64,000 nucleotides of DNA from R-RK-3 sp963842775 (GTDB lineage: Bacteria; Pseudomonadota; Alphaproteobacteria; Rhizobiales; Rhodomicrobiaceae), in the NCBI GenBank assembly GCA_963842775.1, contig CAWJHQ010000005.1, positions 248,001-312,000 of the forward strand, read 5' to 3'. Below the pieces are notes generated by a model. It worked only from the letters and a program-made list of their open reading frames with translations. It was not told where the DNA came from and did not search any database. Position 1 is the first letter of the stretch; each line of letters starts with the position of its first letter. The translations under genes and the position numbers were made by a program. Positions 55,680-64,000 of the stretch are shown here, in pieces.

Positions 55680-57311
55680 TTAATAGTCCATGCCGCCGCC
55701 CGGCATTTGCGGCATGCCGCCGCTGTCCTTCTTCGGCTTTTCCGCGATCATCGCCTCGGTGGTGATGAGCAGGCCGGCCACGGAAGCGGCATCCTGCAGA
55801 GCGGAGCGCACGACCTTGGCCGGGTCGATGACGCCTTGCGCGACAAGATCGCCATACTCGCCGGTCTGGGCGTTGTAGCCGAAATTATAGTTGTCGTTCT
55901 CGAGGATCTTGCCGGCGATCACGGCGCCGTCCTCACCAGCGTTGGCGGCGATGACGCGAGCCGGGGTCTGGATCGCCTTGCGGACGATGTTGATACCGGC
56001 CTTCTGGTCCTCATTGGCGAATTTAACGCCGTCGAGCACCTTGATCGCGCGGAGCAGAGCGACGCCGCCGCCCGGAACCGTGCCTTCTTCGACAGCGGCG
56101 CGCGTTGCGTTCAGCGCATCGTCGACGCGGTCCTTCTTTTCCTTCACTTCGACTTCGGTCGCGCCGCCGACACGCAGCACGGCAACGCCGCCCGCGAGCT
56201 TGGCCAGACGCTCCTGGAGCTTCTCCTTGTCGTAGTCGGAGGTGGTCTCCTCGATCTGCTGCTTGATCTGGCCGACGCGAGCCTCGATGTCGGCCTTCGC
56301 GCCATTGCCATCGACGATGGTGGTGTCGTCCTTCGTGATGACGACCTTCTTCGCACGGCCAAGCATGGCGATGTTGACGTTCTCAAGCTTGATGCCGAGG
56401 TCTTCCGAGATCATCTCGCCGCCCGTGAGCGTCGCGATGTCCTGCAGCATGGCCTTGCGGCGATCGCCGAAGCCGGGAGCCTTCACGGCCGCGACCTTCA
56501 GGCCGCCGCGCAGCTTGTTGACGACCAGCGTGGCCAGGGCCTCGCCCTCGACGTCTTCCGCGATGATGAGCAGCGGCTTGGACGACTGAACGACAGCTTC
56601 CAGCACCGGCAGCATCGCCTGCAGGTTCGACAGCTTCTTCTCGTGGATGAGGATCAGCGGATCTTCGAGCTCGACGCGCATCTTCTCGGCGTCGGTGACG
56701 AAGTAGGGCGAGATGTAGCCGCGGTCGAACTGCATGCCTTCGACGACTTCGAGCTCGGTCTCAAGGCTCTTGGCCTCTTCCACCGTGATGACGCCCTCAT
56801 TGCCGACCTTCTCCATCGCTTCCGCGATCAGACGGCCGATTTCGGCGTCGCCATTGCTGGAAATCGTGCCGACCTGGGCAACTTCGGCGCTTGAGGAGAT
56901 CTTCCTCGACTTGGCTGCCAATTCCTTGACGATGGCGGCCACAGCGAGGTCAACGCCGCGCTTCAGATCCATCGGATTGGCGCCGGCGGCAACCGACTTT
57001 GCGCCTTCCTTGACGATCGCCTGGGCGAGAACGGTCGCGGTGGTCGTGCCGTCGCCAGCCATGTCGTTGGTCTTGGAGGCGACTTCGCGCACCATCTGCG
57101 CGCCCATATTCTCGAACTTGTCCTCAAGCTCGATTTCCTTGGCAACCGTCACGCCGTCCTTGGTGATGCGCGGCGCGCCGAAGGATTTGTCGAGCACGAC
57201 ATTGCGGCCCTTGGGGCCGAGCGTAACCTTTACCGCCTCAGCCAGAATGTCTACGCCGCGCAGCATACGCTCGCGCGCGTCCTGGCCGAATTTTACTTCC
57301 TTGGAAGCCAT
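55680..57311 (-). CDS. groEL: Chaperonin GroEL (60 kDa)
   Basis: 543 aa, intact. Tetradecameric folding chamber subunit. MASKEVKFGQDARERMLRGV, ATP-binding VTLGPKGRNVVLDKSFG and DMAGDGTTTATVL, apical domain MQFDRGYISPYFVT, and the Gly-Met-rich tail (GGMPQMPGGGMDY). Downstream of groES by 30 bp. Being free of frame breaks over 1.6 kb, it is a useful control for the frameshift pattern elsewhere. Confidence 0.98.
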   Translation of the reverse strand: MASKEVKFGQDARERMLRGVDILAEAVKVTLGPKGRNVVLDKSFGAPRITKDGVTVAKEIELEDKFENMGAQMVREVASKTNDMAGDGTTTATVLAQAIVKEGAKSVAAGANPMDLKRGVDLAVAAIVKELAAKSRKISSSAEVAQVGTISSNGDAEIGRLIAEAMEKVGNEGVITVEEAKSLETELEVVEGMQFDRGYISPYFVTDAEKMRVELEDPLILIHEKKLSNLQAMLPVLEAVVQSSKPLLIIAEDVEGEALATLVVNKLRGGLKVAAVKAPGFGDRRKAMLQDIATLTGGEMISEDLGIKLENVNIAMLGRAKKVVITKDDTTIVDGNGAKADIEARVGQIKQQIEETTSDYDKEKLQERLAKLAGGVAVLRVGGATEVEVKEKKDRVDDALNATRAAVEEGTVPGGGVALLRAIKVLDGVKFANEDQKAGINIVRKAIQTPARVIAANAGEDGAVIAGKILENDNYNFGYNAQTGEYGDLVAQGVIDPAKVVRSALQDAASVAGLLITTEAMIAEKPKKDSGGMPQMPGGGMDY

Positions 57312-57341
57312 TATTTCAGTCTCCTATAATCTGTCAGGGAA

Positions 57342-57665
57342 TTACGCGGCTTTTTTCTTGCCGCCGGCGGCAGCGGCGCCTTCGAGAACGCCCATGATGT
57401 CGCTTTCCTTCATGATGAGAAGGTCTTCGCCGTCAATCTTGACTTCGGTGCCGGACCATTTGCCGAACAGCACGCGATCACCGGCCTTCACGTCGAGGGC
57501 GACGATTTCGCCCTTCTCATTGCGGGCGCCGGGACCGACCGCGACAATCTCGCCCTGCTGCGGCTTTTCCTGCACCGTGTCCGGAATGATAATTCCGCCG
57601 GCGGATTTCAGCTCGGCATCGACACGGCGAACGACAACGCGATCATGAAGCGGACGAAACTTCAT
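57342..57665 (-). CDS. groES: Co-chaperonin GroES
   Basis: 107 aa. MKFRPLHDRVVVRRVDAELK start at 57665, with GGAGG upstream (the 57695 alternative lacks homology); mobile loop SAGGIIIPDTVQEKPQQGEI; a Lys-rich tail (GGKKKAA) is unusually long compared with the roughly 95-aa norm. Heptameric lid for GroEL. First gene of groESL, controlled by the CIRCE element at 57759. Confidence 0.97.
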   Translation of the reverse strand: MKFRPLHDRVVVRRVDAELKSAGGIIIPDTVQEKPQQGEIVAVGPGARNEKGEIVALDVKAGDRVLFGKWSGTEVKIDGEDLLIMKESDIMGVLEGAAAAGGKKKAA

Positions 57666-57758
57666 AGGTGAACCTCCAATAAAAAGACCGGACAATAAGG
57701 GTAGGAATGGCGAATGCGCTCTATGTCGCTGCCACTAAGGGCGATCTAAGGGCAATTG

Positions 57759-57785
57759 CTAGCACTGTCAAGGGGTGAGTGCCAA
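57759..57785. promoter_or_regulatory. CIRCE element (HrcA operator)
   Basis: Plus strand CTAGCACTG-N9-GAGTGCCAA. The consensus TTAGCACTC-N9-GAGTGCTAA is matched at 7 of 9 and 8 of 9 arm positions with the exact 9-nt spacer. It lies about 95 bp upstream of the groES start. Confidence 0.85.
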
Positions 57786-57821
57786 CTATCCGGAACCTTG
57801 CCTATAAAATGGCGTTCGCGG

Positions 57822-58856
57822 CTAGCGGGCTTTCTGTGTCAAACGGGAGTTTTGGCCCCTGCCCTTCCGGCAGCGCGGAAATTTCAGCGGACATTCAATG
57901 CTTTTCGTCGCGGCCATGTCTTTATCGTGGCAGCGCCGGTATTTGCGCGGGCAGGGCACGGAGCTTGCCAGAGCCTGCCGCAACATACGGCATTCGGCCC
58001 GTTTGGGATCGCATTTTTTGGCGCGCTCTTGCGGCGAAAGCGCCCGCTCGGCACGCGCCGGCAGTTTTGCGCCCGCTCCGGCAACGACCGTCACGGCGGG
58101 CCTGCGCAGCGGCGTGCAGGTTTTATTGCCGGCCAGCGAGACGCGCCGCGCCCGGCGGGACTGGAACGCATATTCGCCCAGGCACACGAATGTGCGGGGT
58201 GGCAATCCGTCGCGCAGAAAGAGATCGTGCCCGCGCTTCAGCCGCGCCCAGAAGTCGTGCCACTCATCGCCCGCATGCCTGGCAAGATTGGCGCGCGTCA
58301 GCGGAAACGGAAAGACGTGCACCATGATCCGGGGTTGGCCGGCATCCAGCGCGGCGGCGATCACCTCATAGACGTCCTCCACGACCGGGTCGGTCAGGGA
58401 AAAGCAGCCGATCGAGGAGCATTTGCCGTGGATGAGAATGCCCGAGCCGGTGAGCCCCAGCGCCTTATCGCGGGAGTTCGGAAAGCCAAGATTCATCGCG
58501 CGATGCCAGCGCGCATTGACGATGAGATCGCGGCCGGAGATGAAATAGACGCCTTCCGGGCTTTGCCTGTCGCCCTCGGCGAGTTTAGGCCCTAGTTCGC
58601 CGGACCATTTGCAGATCGGATAGCTCTTGAATTGATGGAAACGCCCGTTCTTCCACAGCCAGAGTTCCAGCGTAGAGCTTTCCTTGAATACGCGGATGAA
58701 AGCAGGTGCGCCGAGAACGAACCCCTTGGCCGCGAGTTCGCCTTCAAGGCCGGAGCGCGCCGTGCCGCTCTCGGTTTCGGTTTGCGCAACTTCAGCCGAA
58801 GCAGGCGATAAGACCGCCCCAATCAACGCAAATATCGCCATAAGAAGCGAAATCAT
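57822..58856 (-). CDS. L,D-transpeptidase (YkuD) with Cys-rich repeated tail
   Basis: Signal peptide from MISLLMAIFALIGAVLSPAS. Residues about 50-200 form the YkuD catalytic domain with HGKCSSIGCFSL (catalytic Cys) and SPEGVYFISGR; it would crosslink peptidoglycan or attach proteins in the periplasm. The C-terminal 70 residues are rich in Lys, Arg and Cys with three C-x6-C motifs at residues 282, 302 and 322, exactly 20 apart. 344 aa; the family catalytic domain usually ends near residue 240. Monocistronic. Confidence 0.85.
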   Translation of the reverse strand: MISLLMAIFALIGAVLSPASAEVAQTETESGTARSGLEGELAAKGFVLGAPAFIRVFKESSTLELWLWKNGRFHQFKSYPICKWSGELGPKLAEGDRQSPEGVYFISGRDLIVNARWHRAMNLGFPNSRDKALGLTGSGILIHGKCSSIGCFSLTDPVVEDVYEVIAAALDAGQPRIMVHVFPFPLTRANLARHAGDEWHDFWARLKRGHDLFLRDGLPPRTFVCLGEYAFQSRRARRVSLAGNKTCTPLRRPAVTVVAGAGAKLPARAERALSPQERAKKCDPKRAECRMLRQALASSVPCPRKYRRCHDKDMAATKSIECPLKFPRCRKGRGQNSRLTQKAR

Positions 58857-58961
58857 GCGGAACAGCCTGACATCGCCGGCTCGGGGACAACAAGGAAAAC
58901 TCATCGAACTTGATTAACGCATTTCCCCGCCCGCGACGCCCACGCGGATGCCGTTCTCCAC

Positions 58962-59612
58962 TCAAAATCCCATGATCGGCTGAAGCAAACGCGGAAGCAG
59001 TTCGCTGTAGCGGGCAGGTGCTTCGCTGGCGATGATGCAAATGCACTCTTCATCGCTGAGCACCTTAGGCTGATGCTCGATGTCCTCGGCGAGATCGGAG
59101 ACATCGCCCCGATGATATTCGCCCGTCTCGTCCCGATAGGCGCCTTTCAGCACCATCGTCAGTTCCATGCCGCGATGGCCGTGCTTGAGCAAGCGCAGCC
59201 GCGGCCGCGCTTTCAGCAATCTGATCTCCCCTGATCCCTTGGGCAGCTTCACCCTATATTGCTGCAAGCCCTTGACGAGCGTCTTCCAGGGGATTTCGTC
59301 GCTGCTCATGCCGAGATAATGCGCCAGAGGGGCGGGCAGCACCGGATCGGACGGACGCTTGACGCGGGGCAAGGGGAGGATATTGCTCTCGGCGAAGCGG
59401 GTTACCGCCACGGTCACTTCAGCATCGGCCGGAGGCTCTGCCTCAATCGTCTCCAGCAGCAGCGCCCCTACCATCTTCAGCCGCCGAATTTTGGCGCGGC
59501 ACTCCGGGCAGACCGTAGCATGGCAGGCCACCAGGCCGGCGATGGCGACCGGCAACGCTCCCGCGGCGTAGGAAATCAGCGTCGTCTCGCTAGGGTGGTG
59601 GCGGATCGTCAT
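58962..59612 (-). CDS. chrR: ChrR-type cupin anti-sigma factor
   Basis: 216 aa. N-terminal zinc anti-sigma domain with H-x3-C-x2-C (CHATVCPECR) and the upstream His (RHHPSETTLISYAAG); C-terminal cupin (LLKHGHRGMELTMVLKGAYR, EYHRGDVSD). It binds the RpoE-type sigma factor and releases it on singlet oxygen or organic peroxide stress in Rhodobacter. It overlaps the sigma gene by one base (TAATG), implying coupled translation. Confidence 0.9.
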   Translation of the reverse strand: MTIRHHPSETTLISYAAGALPVAIAGLVACHATVCPECRAKIRRLKMVGALLLETIEAEPPADAEVTVAVTRFAESNILPLPRVKRPSDPVLPAPLAHYLGMSSDEIPWKTLVKGLQQYRVKLPKGSGEIRLLKARPRLRLLKHGHRGMELTMVLKGAYRDETGEYHRGDVSDLAEDIEHQPKVLSDEECICIIASEAPARYSELLPRLLQPIMGF

Positions 59613-60142
59613 TAGGCCCTCTCGACGAAGCCGCGTAACTTGTCATAAGCGAGACGCATCCGCGATTTCACAGTTCCGAGCGGAAGGTTCAGCTTGCCGG
59701 CAATTTCGCTTTGGGTGAGCCCGTCCTCGAATGAAAGTCTTATGATTTGCAATTGTTCCGCCGGCAATTCGGATAGGGCGCTGCCCATCTGCTCGCGCTC
59801 CTGTTCGCGAGCAAGCTGTTCGTCGGCGGGCTCCTCGCCGCTCGGCATCGTTTCGAAAGTTTCACAAAAACCTTGCCAGACGATCTGGCGCCGCACCCGG
59901 TCGATGCGCAAATTGCGCGCAATGGTGAAAATCCAGGTTGAAATGCTGCCTTTGTGCTCGGCGAACAAATGCGACTTGCGCCACACTGCGAGCATCGTCT
60001 CCTGGACGATTTCGTCGGCGGTTTCCCGGTCGGCGCCCTGGCGCAGCATCATCGCCCTGACCTTCGGGCCGAAGGTCAGAAATAAATGCTGGAAAGCATT
60101 GGCGTCGCGCTCTTGCGCAATTTTCTTGAGTTGATCGCTCAT
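59612..60142 (-). CDS. rpoE: ECF sigma factor of the RpoE/ChrR (ECF11-like) group
   Basis: 176 aa. Region 2: AFQHLFLTFGPKVRAMMLRQ, ETADEIVQETMLAVWRKSHL, WIFTIARNLRIDRVRR. Region 4: LPAEQLQIIRLSFEDGLTQS and EIAGKLNLPLGTVKSRMRLA. Paired with ChrR, so the expected signal is singlet oxygen or related photo-oxidative stress. No phrA or cfaS homologues of its known regulon lie in the window; a clear autoregulated promoter was not identified. Confidence 0.92.
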   Translation of the reverse strand: MSDQLKKIAQERDANAFQHLFLTFGPKVRAMMLRQGADRETADEIVQETMLAVWRKSHLFAEHKGSISTWIFTIARNLRIDRVRRQIVWQGFCETFETMPSGEEPADEQLAREQEREQMGSALSELPAEQLQIIRLSFEDGLTQSEIAGKLNLPLGTVKSRMRLAYDKLRGFVERA

Positions 60143-60362
60143 ACTCGCCTGGATGCGGCCGGAGTGCCGGGAGGCATTGCTATACCAGGTGGATAATACT
60201 AGTGGCGTCCGGAACGGAATGACAGCCTAAAGCGCATGACCAAAGATCAAATGATCAGTTCCGCGTTGCGCCGCGGCGGTTGTTCCGCATACCGTCACGG
60301 ACCGGCTGCGCAGGCGCTTTTTGATTTGACATAAGCGCCTGCTTAGAGTTCAGGCGGCCTGC
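60143..60362. other. Intergenic region between sigma gene and ABC exporter
   Basis: 220 bp. Contains GACCAAAGATCAAATGATCA near 60239, an imperfect GATCA repeat. No ORF. Confidence 0.35.
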
Positions 60363-62204
60363 TCAGGCCACCTGATTTTCGATAATGAAGCCGCCCGACT
60401 GGCGCGACCAGAGCTGTGCGTAGATGCCGCCGCGCTTGAGCAGGGCCTCATGCGTACCCTCTTCGACCACCCGGCCCTGATCCATGATGACCAGACGGTC
60501 CATGGCCGCGATTGTCGAAAGCCTGTGCGCGATGGCGATCACGGTCTTGCCCTTCATCAGATTGTAGAGCTGCTCCTGAATGGCCGACTCCACCTCCGAA
60601 TCCAGCGCCGAGGTCGCCTCGTCGAGGATCAGGATCGGCGCATTCTTCAAGAGCACCCGCGCGATCGCCACGCGCTGGCGCTGCCCGCCTGAGAGCTTCA
60701 CTCCGCGCTCGCCGACTTGCGCCGCGTAGCCTTTGCGCCCGCGCATGTCCTCGAGATCCAGAATGAACTCATGCGCATGCGCCCGTTTCGCCGCCATGAC
60801 GATTTCCGCCTCGGTCGCCTCGCGCCGCCCATAGCGGATATTGTCCTGCACCGAGCGATGCAGCAGCGACGTATCCTGGGTGACGAGCCCGATCTGGGCG
60901 CGCAGCGTATCCTGGGTAACGGCCGCAATATCCTGGCCGTCGATCAGGATGCGGCCGCCTTCCAGATCATGGAAGCGCAGCAGCAGGTTGACCAGGGTCG
61001 ACTTGCCTGCTCCGGAACGCCCGACCAGCCCGACCTTCTCGCCCGGCCTGATGACCAGCGACAGATCGTCGATCAGCCCGCCCTCGCGGCCGTAATGGAA
61101 TTTGATCTTCTCATAACGGACCTCGCCATGCGGCACATGGAGCGCGGCGGCACCGGCCGCATCCGTGACCGTGATGGGCTGGGAGATCGTCTCCATGCCT
61201 TCCTGCACCATGCCGATATTCTCGAAGATGTTCGTCATCACGAACATGATCCAGCCGGCCATATTGTTGATGCGGATGACCAGCGTCGTCGCCAGCGCCA
61301 CGGCGCCGAGCGAAATGCTGTTCTGGCTCCAGAGCCACAGCGCCAGCCCGCAGGTCGCGACGATGAGGAAGCCGTTCAGCGCAATGACCGCGATTTCAAA
61401 GGCTGTCGTCAGCCGCTGCATGGCGTAGAATTTGCGGGTGTGATCCTCCAGGGCCTCACGCGCATATTCATCCTCGCCCTGAGTATGGGCGAACAGCTTG
61501 ACCGTCATGACGTTGGTGTAGCTGTCGACGATGCGGCCGGTAACCGTCGATCGCGCTTCCGACATGACCGTTGCCGAGACCGTCAGCCGGGGCACGAAAT
61601 AGACCATGCAGGCGACATAGGCCACCAGCCAGACCATCAGCGGCGCGATCAGCAGGACGTCGGCCTCCACGAACAGCACGACGGCGCCGACCGTGTAGAT
61701 CACCACGAACCACAGCGCATCCGCGACCTGGATCATCGTCTGGCGCAGCGACGGCCCTGTCTGCATGATCTTGGCGGCGATCCGGCCGGCAAAATCATTC
61801 TGGAAAAACGACAGGCTCTGCCGCAGCACGTAGCGATGCGTCTGCCAGCGGATCAGATTGGTGAAATTCGCGGCAATCACCTGATTGATCATGAGGATAT
61901 GCAGCGCGAACACGATCGGACGCAGCAGCAGCGCGACTACGGCCATCCAGACGAGCTTGGGACCGTGCTCGGCGAAGAAATCCGCCGGCGTGGCAGCCGT
62001 CCGCGCCAGATCGACGAGCTGGCCGAGATAGGCGAACAGCGCCAGTTCGATGATGCCGCCGAAAAATCCCGCGATGAGCACGCCGACAAAGGCCGGCCAG
62101 GCCTGCCGGACGTAATGCCAGAAAAATTGGGTCCGAACCGCCGGAGGCTTCTCCAGCGGCGCAGGACGAAAGGGGTCAATAAAGGATTCGAACCAACGAA
62201 ACAT
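60363..62204 (-). CDS. ABC exporter, fused membrane and ATPase domains
   Basis: 613 aa, intact. Six transmembrane helices in residues 1-320, then the ATPase: Walker A VGRSGAGKSTLV, Q-loop, signature KLSGGQRQRV, Walker B ILILDEATSALDS, and His in IAHRLST. Half-transporter that works as a homodimer; the family includes lipid and multidrug exporters (MsbA/LmrA-type). No substrate clue; flanking genes are unrelated. No frame break in 1.8 kb. Confidence 0.92.
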   Translation of the reverse strand: MFRWFESFIDPFRPAPLEKPPAVRTQFFWHYVRQAWPAFVGVLIAGFFGGIIELALFAYLGQLVDLARTAATPADFFAEHGPKLVWMAVVALLLRPIVFALHILMINQVIAANFTNLIRWQTHRYVLRQSLSFFQNDFAGRIAAKIMQTGPSLRQTMIQVADALWFVVIYTVGAVVLFVEADVLLIAPLMVWLVAYVACMVYFVPRLTVSATVMSEARSTVTGRIVDSYTNVMTVKLFAHTQGEDEYAREALEDHTRKFYAMQRLTTAFEIAVIALNGFLIVATCGLALWLWSQNSISLGAVALATTLVIRINNMAGWIMFVMTNIFENIGMVQEGMETISQPITVTDAAGAAALHVPHGEVRYEKIKFHYGREGGLIDDLSLVIRPGEKVGLVGRSGAGKSTLVNLLLRFHDLEGGRILIDGQDIAAVTQDTLRAQIGLVTQDTSLLHRSVQDNIRYGRREATEAEIVMAAKRAHAHEFILDLEDMRGRKGYAAQVGERGVKLSGGQRQRVAIARVLLKNAPILILDEATSALDSEVESAIQEQLYNLMKGKTVIAIAHRLSTIAAMDRLVIMDQGRVVEEGTHEALLKRGGIYAQLWSRQSGGFIIENQVA

Positions 62205-62521
62205 GGTGTCGCTCTTGCCGCTTATGAACTGAAGGGTTGGAGGTCAGTTGCGCGGACAGAGCGAAGCTAGAGGCGTTCGCTATTGATGTCCGCGCGTCAA
62301 ATCAGGTGCGCGCTTTTCTGCATCAATGAACTCCTAATTGGGAAGCGCCAAGCCGCCAAGGCAATGCTGCCGCAGCCAAGCAAGCGCACCCTATACGCTA
62401 GAATGGCGAAATTGTGAAGCGCGATGTCATGGTTTCTATTGCTTCCGCAGCGGAGCGACACCAACTGGCCTTGACAAGATCGTTCGTTTTATCGAACATC
62501 GTCTGACAAAGAGGTTGTCCG
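62205..62521. promoter_or_regulatory. cysH upstream region with inverted repeat
   Basis: About 317 bp between divergent ABC exporter and cysH. TTGACA at 62471-62476 may be a -35 element. GTTCG-ttttat-CGAAC (62482-62497) is a perfect 5-bp-arm palindrome just downstream, a candidate operator. No ORF. Confidence 0.5.
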
Positions 62522-63337
62522 ATGCGTGTCATGGCTCAAAATCAGGTGTTGCTCGACGAGCAGGATGGCGCCAATGGCACGTTCCCGAGCGGAGGGGCTG
62601 CTGCATCGATCATCGATTTGGCCCCCGTTTTTGCCGCGAAACAGGCCGCCGCTTTGAATATGCTGCTCGCCGATGCGTCTCCGGAAGAGATCATTGCCGC
62701 CGCGCTTGGGGCCGTGGATCACGGCCGTTTCGCCATCGTTTCATCTTTCGGTACGGAATCCGCCGTTCTGCTCGCCGCTGCGGCGGCCGTGGATAAGGCA
62801 ATTCCCATATTGCTGGTCGATACGGGCTATCTGTTTCCTGAAACGCTGGCCTATCGCGACCTGCTGCAAGCGCGTCTGGGCTTGACCGATGTTCGCAGCT
62901 TGCGTCCCGATACGGGCGAAACGCTCGCGCAAGATCCTGACGGCGATCTGTTTCAGCGCGATCCCGACGGCTGCTGCGAACTGCGCAAGGTACGCCCGCT
63001 CGGAGCCGCCTTAAACGGCTTCGACGCCTGGGCGAACGGCCGCAAACGCTATCAAGGCGCCGACCGCGCCACGATTCCGATCGTCGAGGGCGATCAGCAA
63101 CGGCTGAAGTTCAATCCTCTGGCAACGCTGAGCCGCGGCGATATCGTCACGCGCTTCCGCGGCCTCGACCTGCCCGCACATCCGCTGGAAAAACACGGCT
63201 TCGCGTCGATCGGCTGCATGCCCTGCACAAGCCGCGTGCTGCCGGGCGAAGACCCGCGCGCCGGACGCTGGCGTGGCCGCGGCAAGGTGGAATGCGGCAT
63301 CCACACCGGCCCGATTTCGGCGCAAGCTGGCGGTTGA
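62522..63337 (+). CDS. cysH: Adenylyl-/phosphoadenylyl-sulfate reductase CysH
   Basis: 271 aa. PAPS reductase fold (IVSSFGTESAVLL, PILLVDTGYLFPETL). The Cys pairs DGCCELRKV and GCMPCTSRV supply a [4Fe-4S] cluster, marking an assimilatory APS-reducing type, and ECGIH carries the catalytic Cys. It makes sulfite from activated sulfate using thioredoxin or glutathione. The usual cysDN partners are not nearby. An extended N-terminus (residues 1-35) is of low complexity. Confidence 0.92.
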   Translation: MRVMAQNQVLLDEQDGANGTFPSGGAAASIIDLAPVFAAKQAAALNMLLADASPEEIIAAALGAVDHGRFAIVSSFGTESAVLLAAAAAVDKAIPILLVDTGYLFPETLAYRDLLQARLGLTDVRSLRPDTGETLAQDPDGDLFQRDPDGCCELRKVRPLGAALNGFDAWANGRKRYQGADRATIPIVEGDQQRLKFNPLATLSRGDIVTRFRGLDLPAHPLEKHGFASIGCMPCTSRVLPGEDPRAGRWRGRGKVECGIHTGPISAQAGG

Positions 63338-63590
63338 ACGCCAGTTGCAGTCCGCTAAGGCCGCATCCACGCGACCTCATTCGCGCCGCCTTCGCCATCA
63401 GCCCTCACACGTTCAGCACTGCAAATTCGCTGGCCCAACACCTGACAGCTTCGACTAGAAGAACCCTGGGCAATGTGGGGGGACGTTGATCGTGGATTCA
63501 TTGCCGAAGTGGAATTGCGTTTGCTGCTTTTGCGCGAAGAAATTCAGGGCAAGGCGGCGTTCTGTCAATCGGCCAGGCACGCGAAAAAGT
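63338..63590. other. Intergenic region before the glycosyltransferase
   Basis: About 250 bp with no convincing gene. Short fragments in several frames could be a degraded 5' end of the following gene. Confidence 0.35.
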
Positions 63591-64000
63591 GGTCCCTACG
63601 AGCTGCAGCGCAAGGTCGGCGATAACAAGCACAAGGCATCGCGATCGCTGCGATCATAAAGAATGAGGCCATTATTTAGCGGAATGGATAGAATTCCACT
63701 CATGATCGGCGTGCGTCACATCTATCCTTTACGACAATGGCAGCACGGACAACACGCCAGAAGTGCTTGCGCCTTATATTCGCGATCAGCTCGTAACGAT
63801 TACTGCCATGGGCCGAATTTCGGCGCCGCGTTGAACCCGCAATCCCTAGCCTACAGCCATGCCTTGGCGAATTTCGGCGCCGATTATGCATGGATGGCCT
63901 TTATCGACATCGATGAATTCTTATATCCCGTCAAAGGCGCAGTCTCTGGATGAGGCGATGAAGCGAACTTTCGCATCTTCCCGGCGTGAATCTGCCCTGG
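63591..64000 (+). CDS. GT92 family glycosyltransferase (DUF23), partial and frameshifted
   Basis: 5' part of a glycosyltransferase family 92 protein, cut by the window end. Pieces in all three frames read PYELQRKVGDNKHKA, IAIAAIIKNEAI, AEWIEFH, LMIGVRHIYLYDNGSTDNTP, EVLAPYIRDQLVTIT, NPQSLAYSHALANFGADYAW and MAFIDIDEFLYPVKG. IKNE, DNGSxD and DIDEF (DxD) are family motifs. At least four one-base breaks occur between 63630 and 63960. Start not determined. Role in surface polysaccharide synthesis is inferred only from the family. Confidence 0.72.

Noticed and set aside
60233..60262. RpoE-type autoregulated promoter (TGATC plus a -10) upstream of the sigma gene
   Set aside because: TGATC occurs on the minus strand, but no -10 element at the right spacing could be identified.

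Overview
The window looks like a chromosomal segment of a GC-rich alphaproteobacterium, most likely of the Hyphomicrobiales (Rhizobiales). The basis is inference from gene content: TIGR02301, DUF2852 and KTSC proteins, an RpoE/ChrR-type sigma/anti-sigma pair, an rsmI-yraN-gshB-yifB cluster next to an lpoA-like gene, and two families of about 105-bp palindromic interspersed repeats ending in CTCTAG. No rRNA, tRNA, CRISPR array, phage or IS transposase was recognised.

Layout. 0-4.2 kb: 3' end of a phytoene desaturase gene, a small unknown gene, a badly broken YadA-like trimeric autotransporter gene and a secreted protein. 4.2-17 kb: housekeeping and small unknown genes (amidotransferase, SDR, TerB, two conserved secreted proteins, LysE exporter, pyrC, ygfZ, tag, HAD hydrolase, PPOX protein, and an old-yellow-enzyme gene divergent from an ArsR regulator). 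17.1-27.4 kb: a complete nitrate assimilation operon (nrtA-nrtB-fused nrtCD-nirB-nirD-nasA). It is preceded by a sigma-54 promoter and a leader with two A1/G4 hexaloop hairpins overlapping an intrinsic terminator, the arrangement expected for NasT/ANTAR antitermination. 28-33.7 kb: yifB, gshB, yraN, rsmI and, divergently, a PBP activator lipoprotein. 33.8-41.4 kb: a catabolic cluster of permease, glutamine-synthetase-like ligase, aldehyde dehydrogenase, iron alcohol dehydrogenase and glutamine amidotransferase. An RpiR regulator is divergent, with two matching operator-like sites. This gene set fits use of ethanolamine or another amino alcohol through gamma-glutamyl intermediates. 41.5-55.5 kb: stress and envelope genes, an ATP-dependent DNA ligase, a TetR/DUF2852 pair, MBL hydrolase, transaldolase-like aldolase, xerC, IclR, lipid kinase, MFS transporter and KTSC protein. 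55.6-64 kb: groESL with a CIRCE element, an L,D-transpeptidase with a repeated Cys-rich tail, an ECF sigma factor with its ChrR anti-sigma, an ABC exporter, cysH and the start of a GT92 glycosyltransferase.

About 20 genes carry frame breaks, many in genes that should be essential or operon-internal. Nearly every break I could resolve is repaired by removing one base. This insertion-only pattern points to consensus sequence error rather than mass pseudogenisation, so most frameshifted genes are annotated here as CDS spanning the break. The YadA gene, the lpd fragment and the Crp fragment are better treated as genuinely degraded or partial.

Unusual features are the antitermination leader, the gamma-glutamyl amino-alcohol cluster, five genes whose TAG stop codon is the first triplet of an interspersed repeat, a dihydrolipoamide-dehydrogenase fragment embedded in one repeat copy, and an exact 20-residue C-x6-C repeat at the end of the L,D-transpeptidase.
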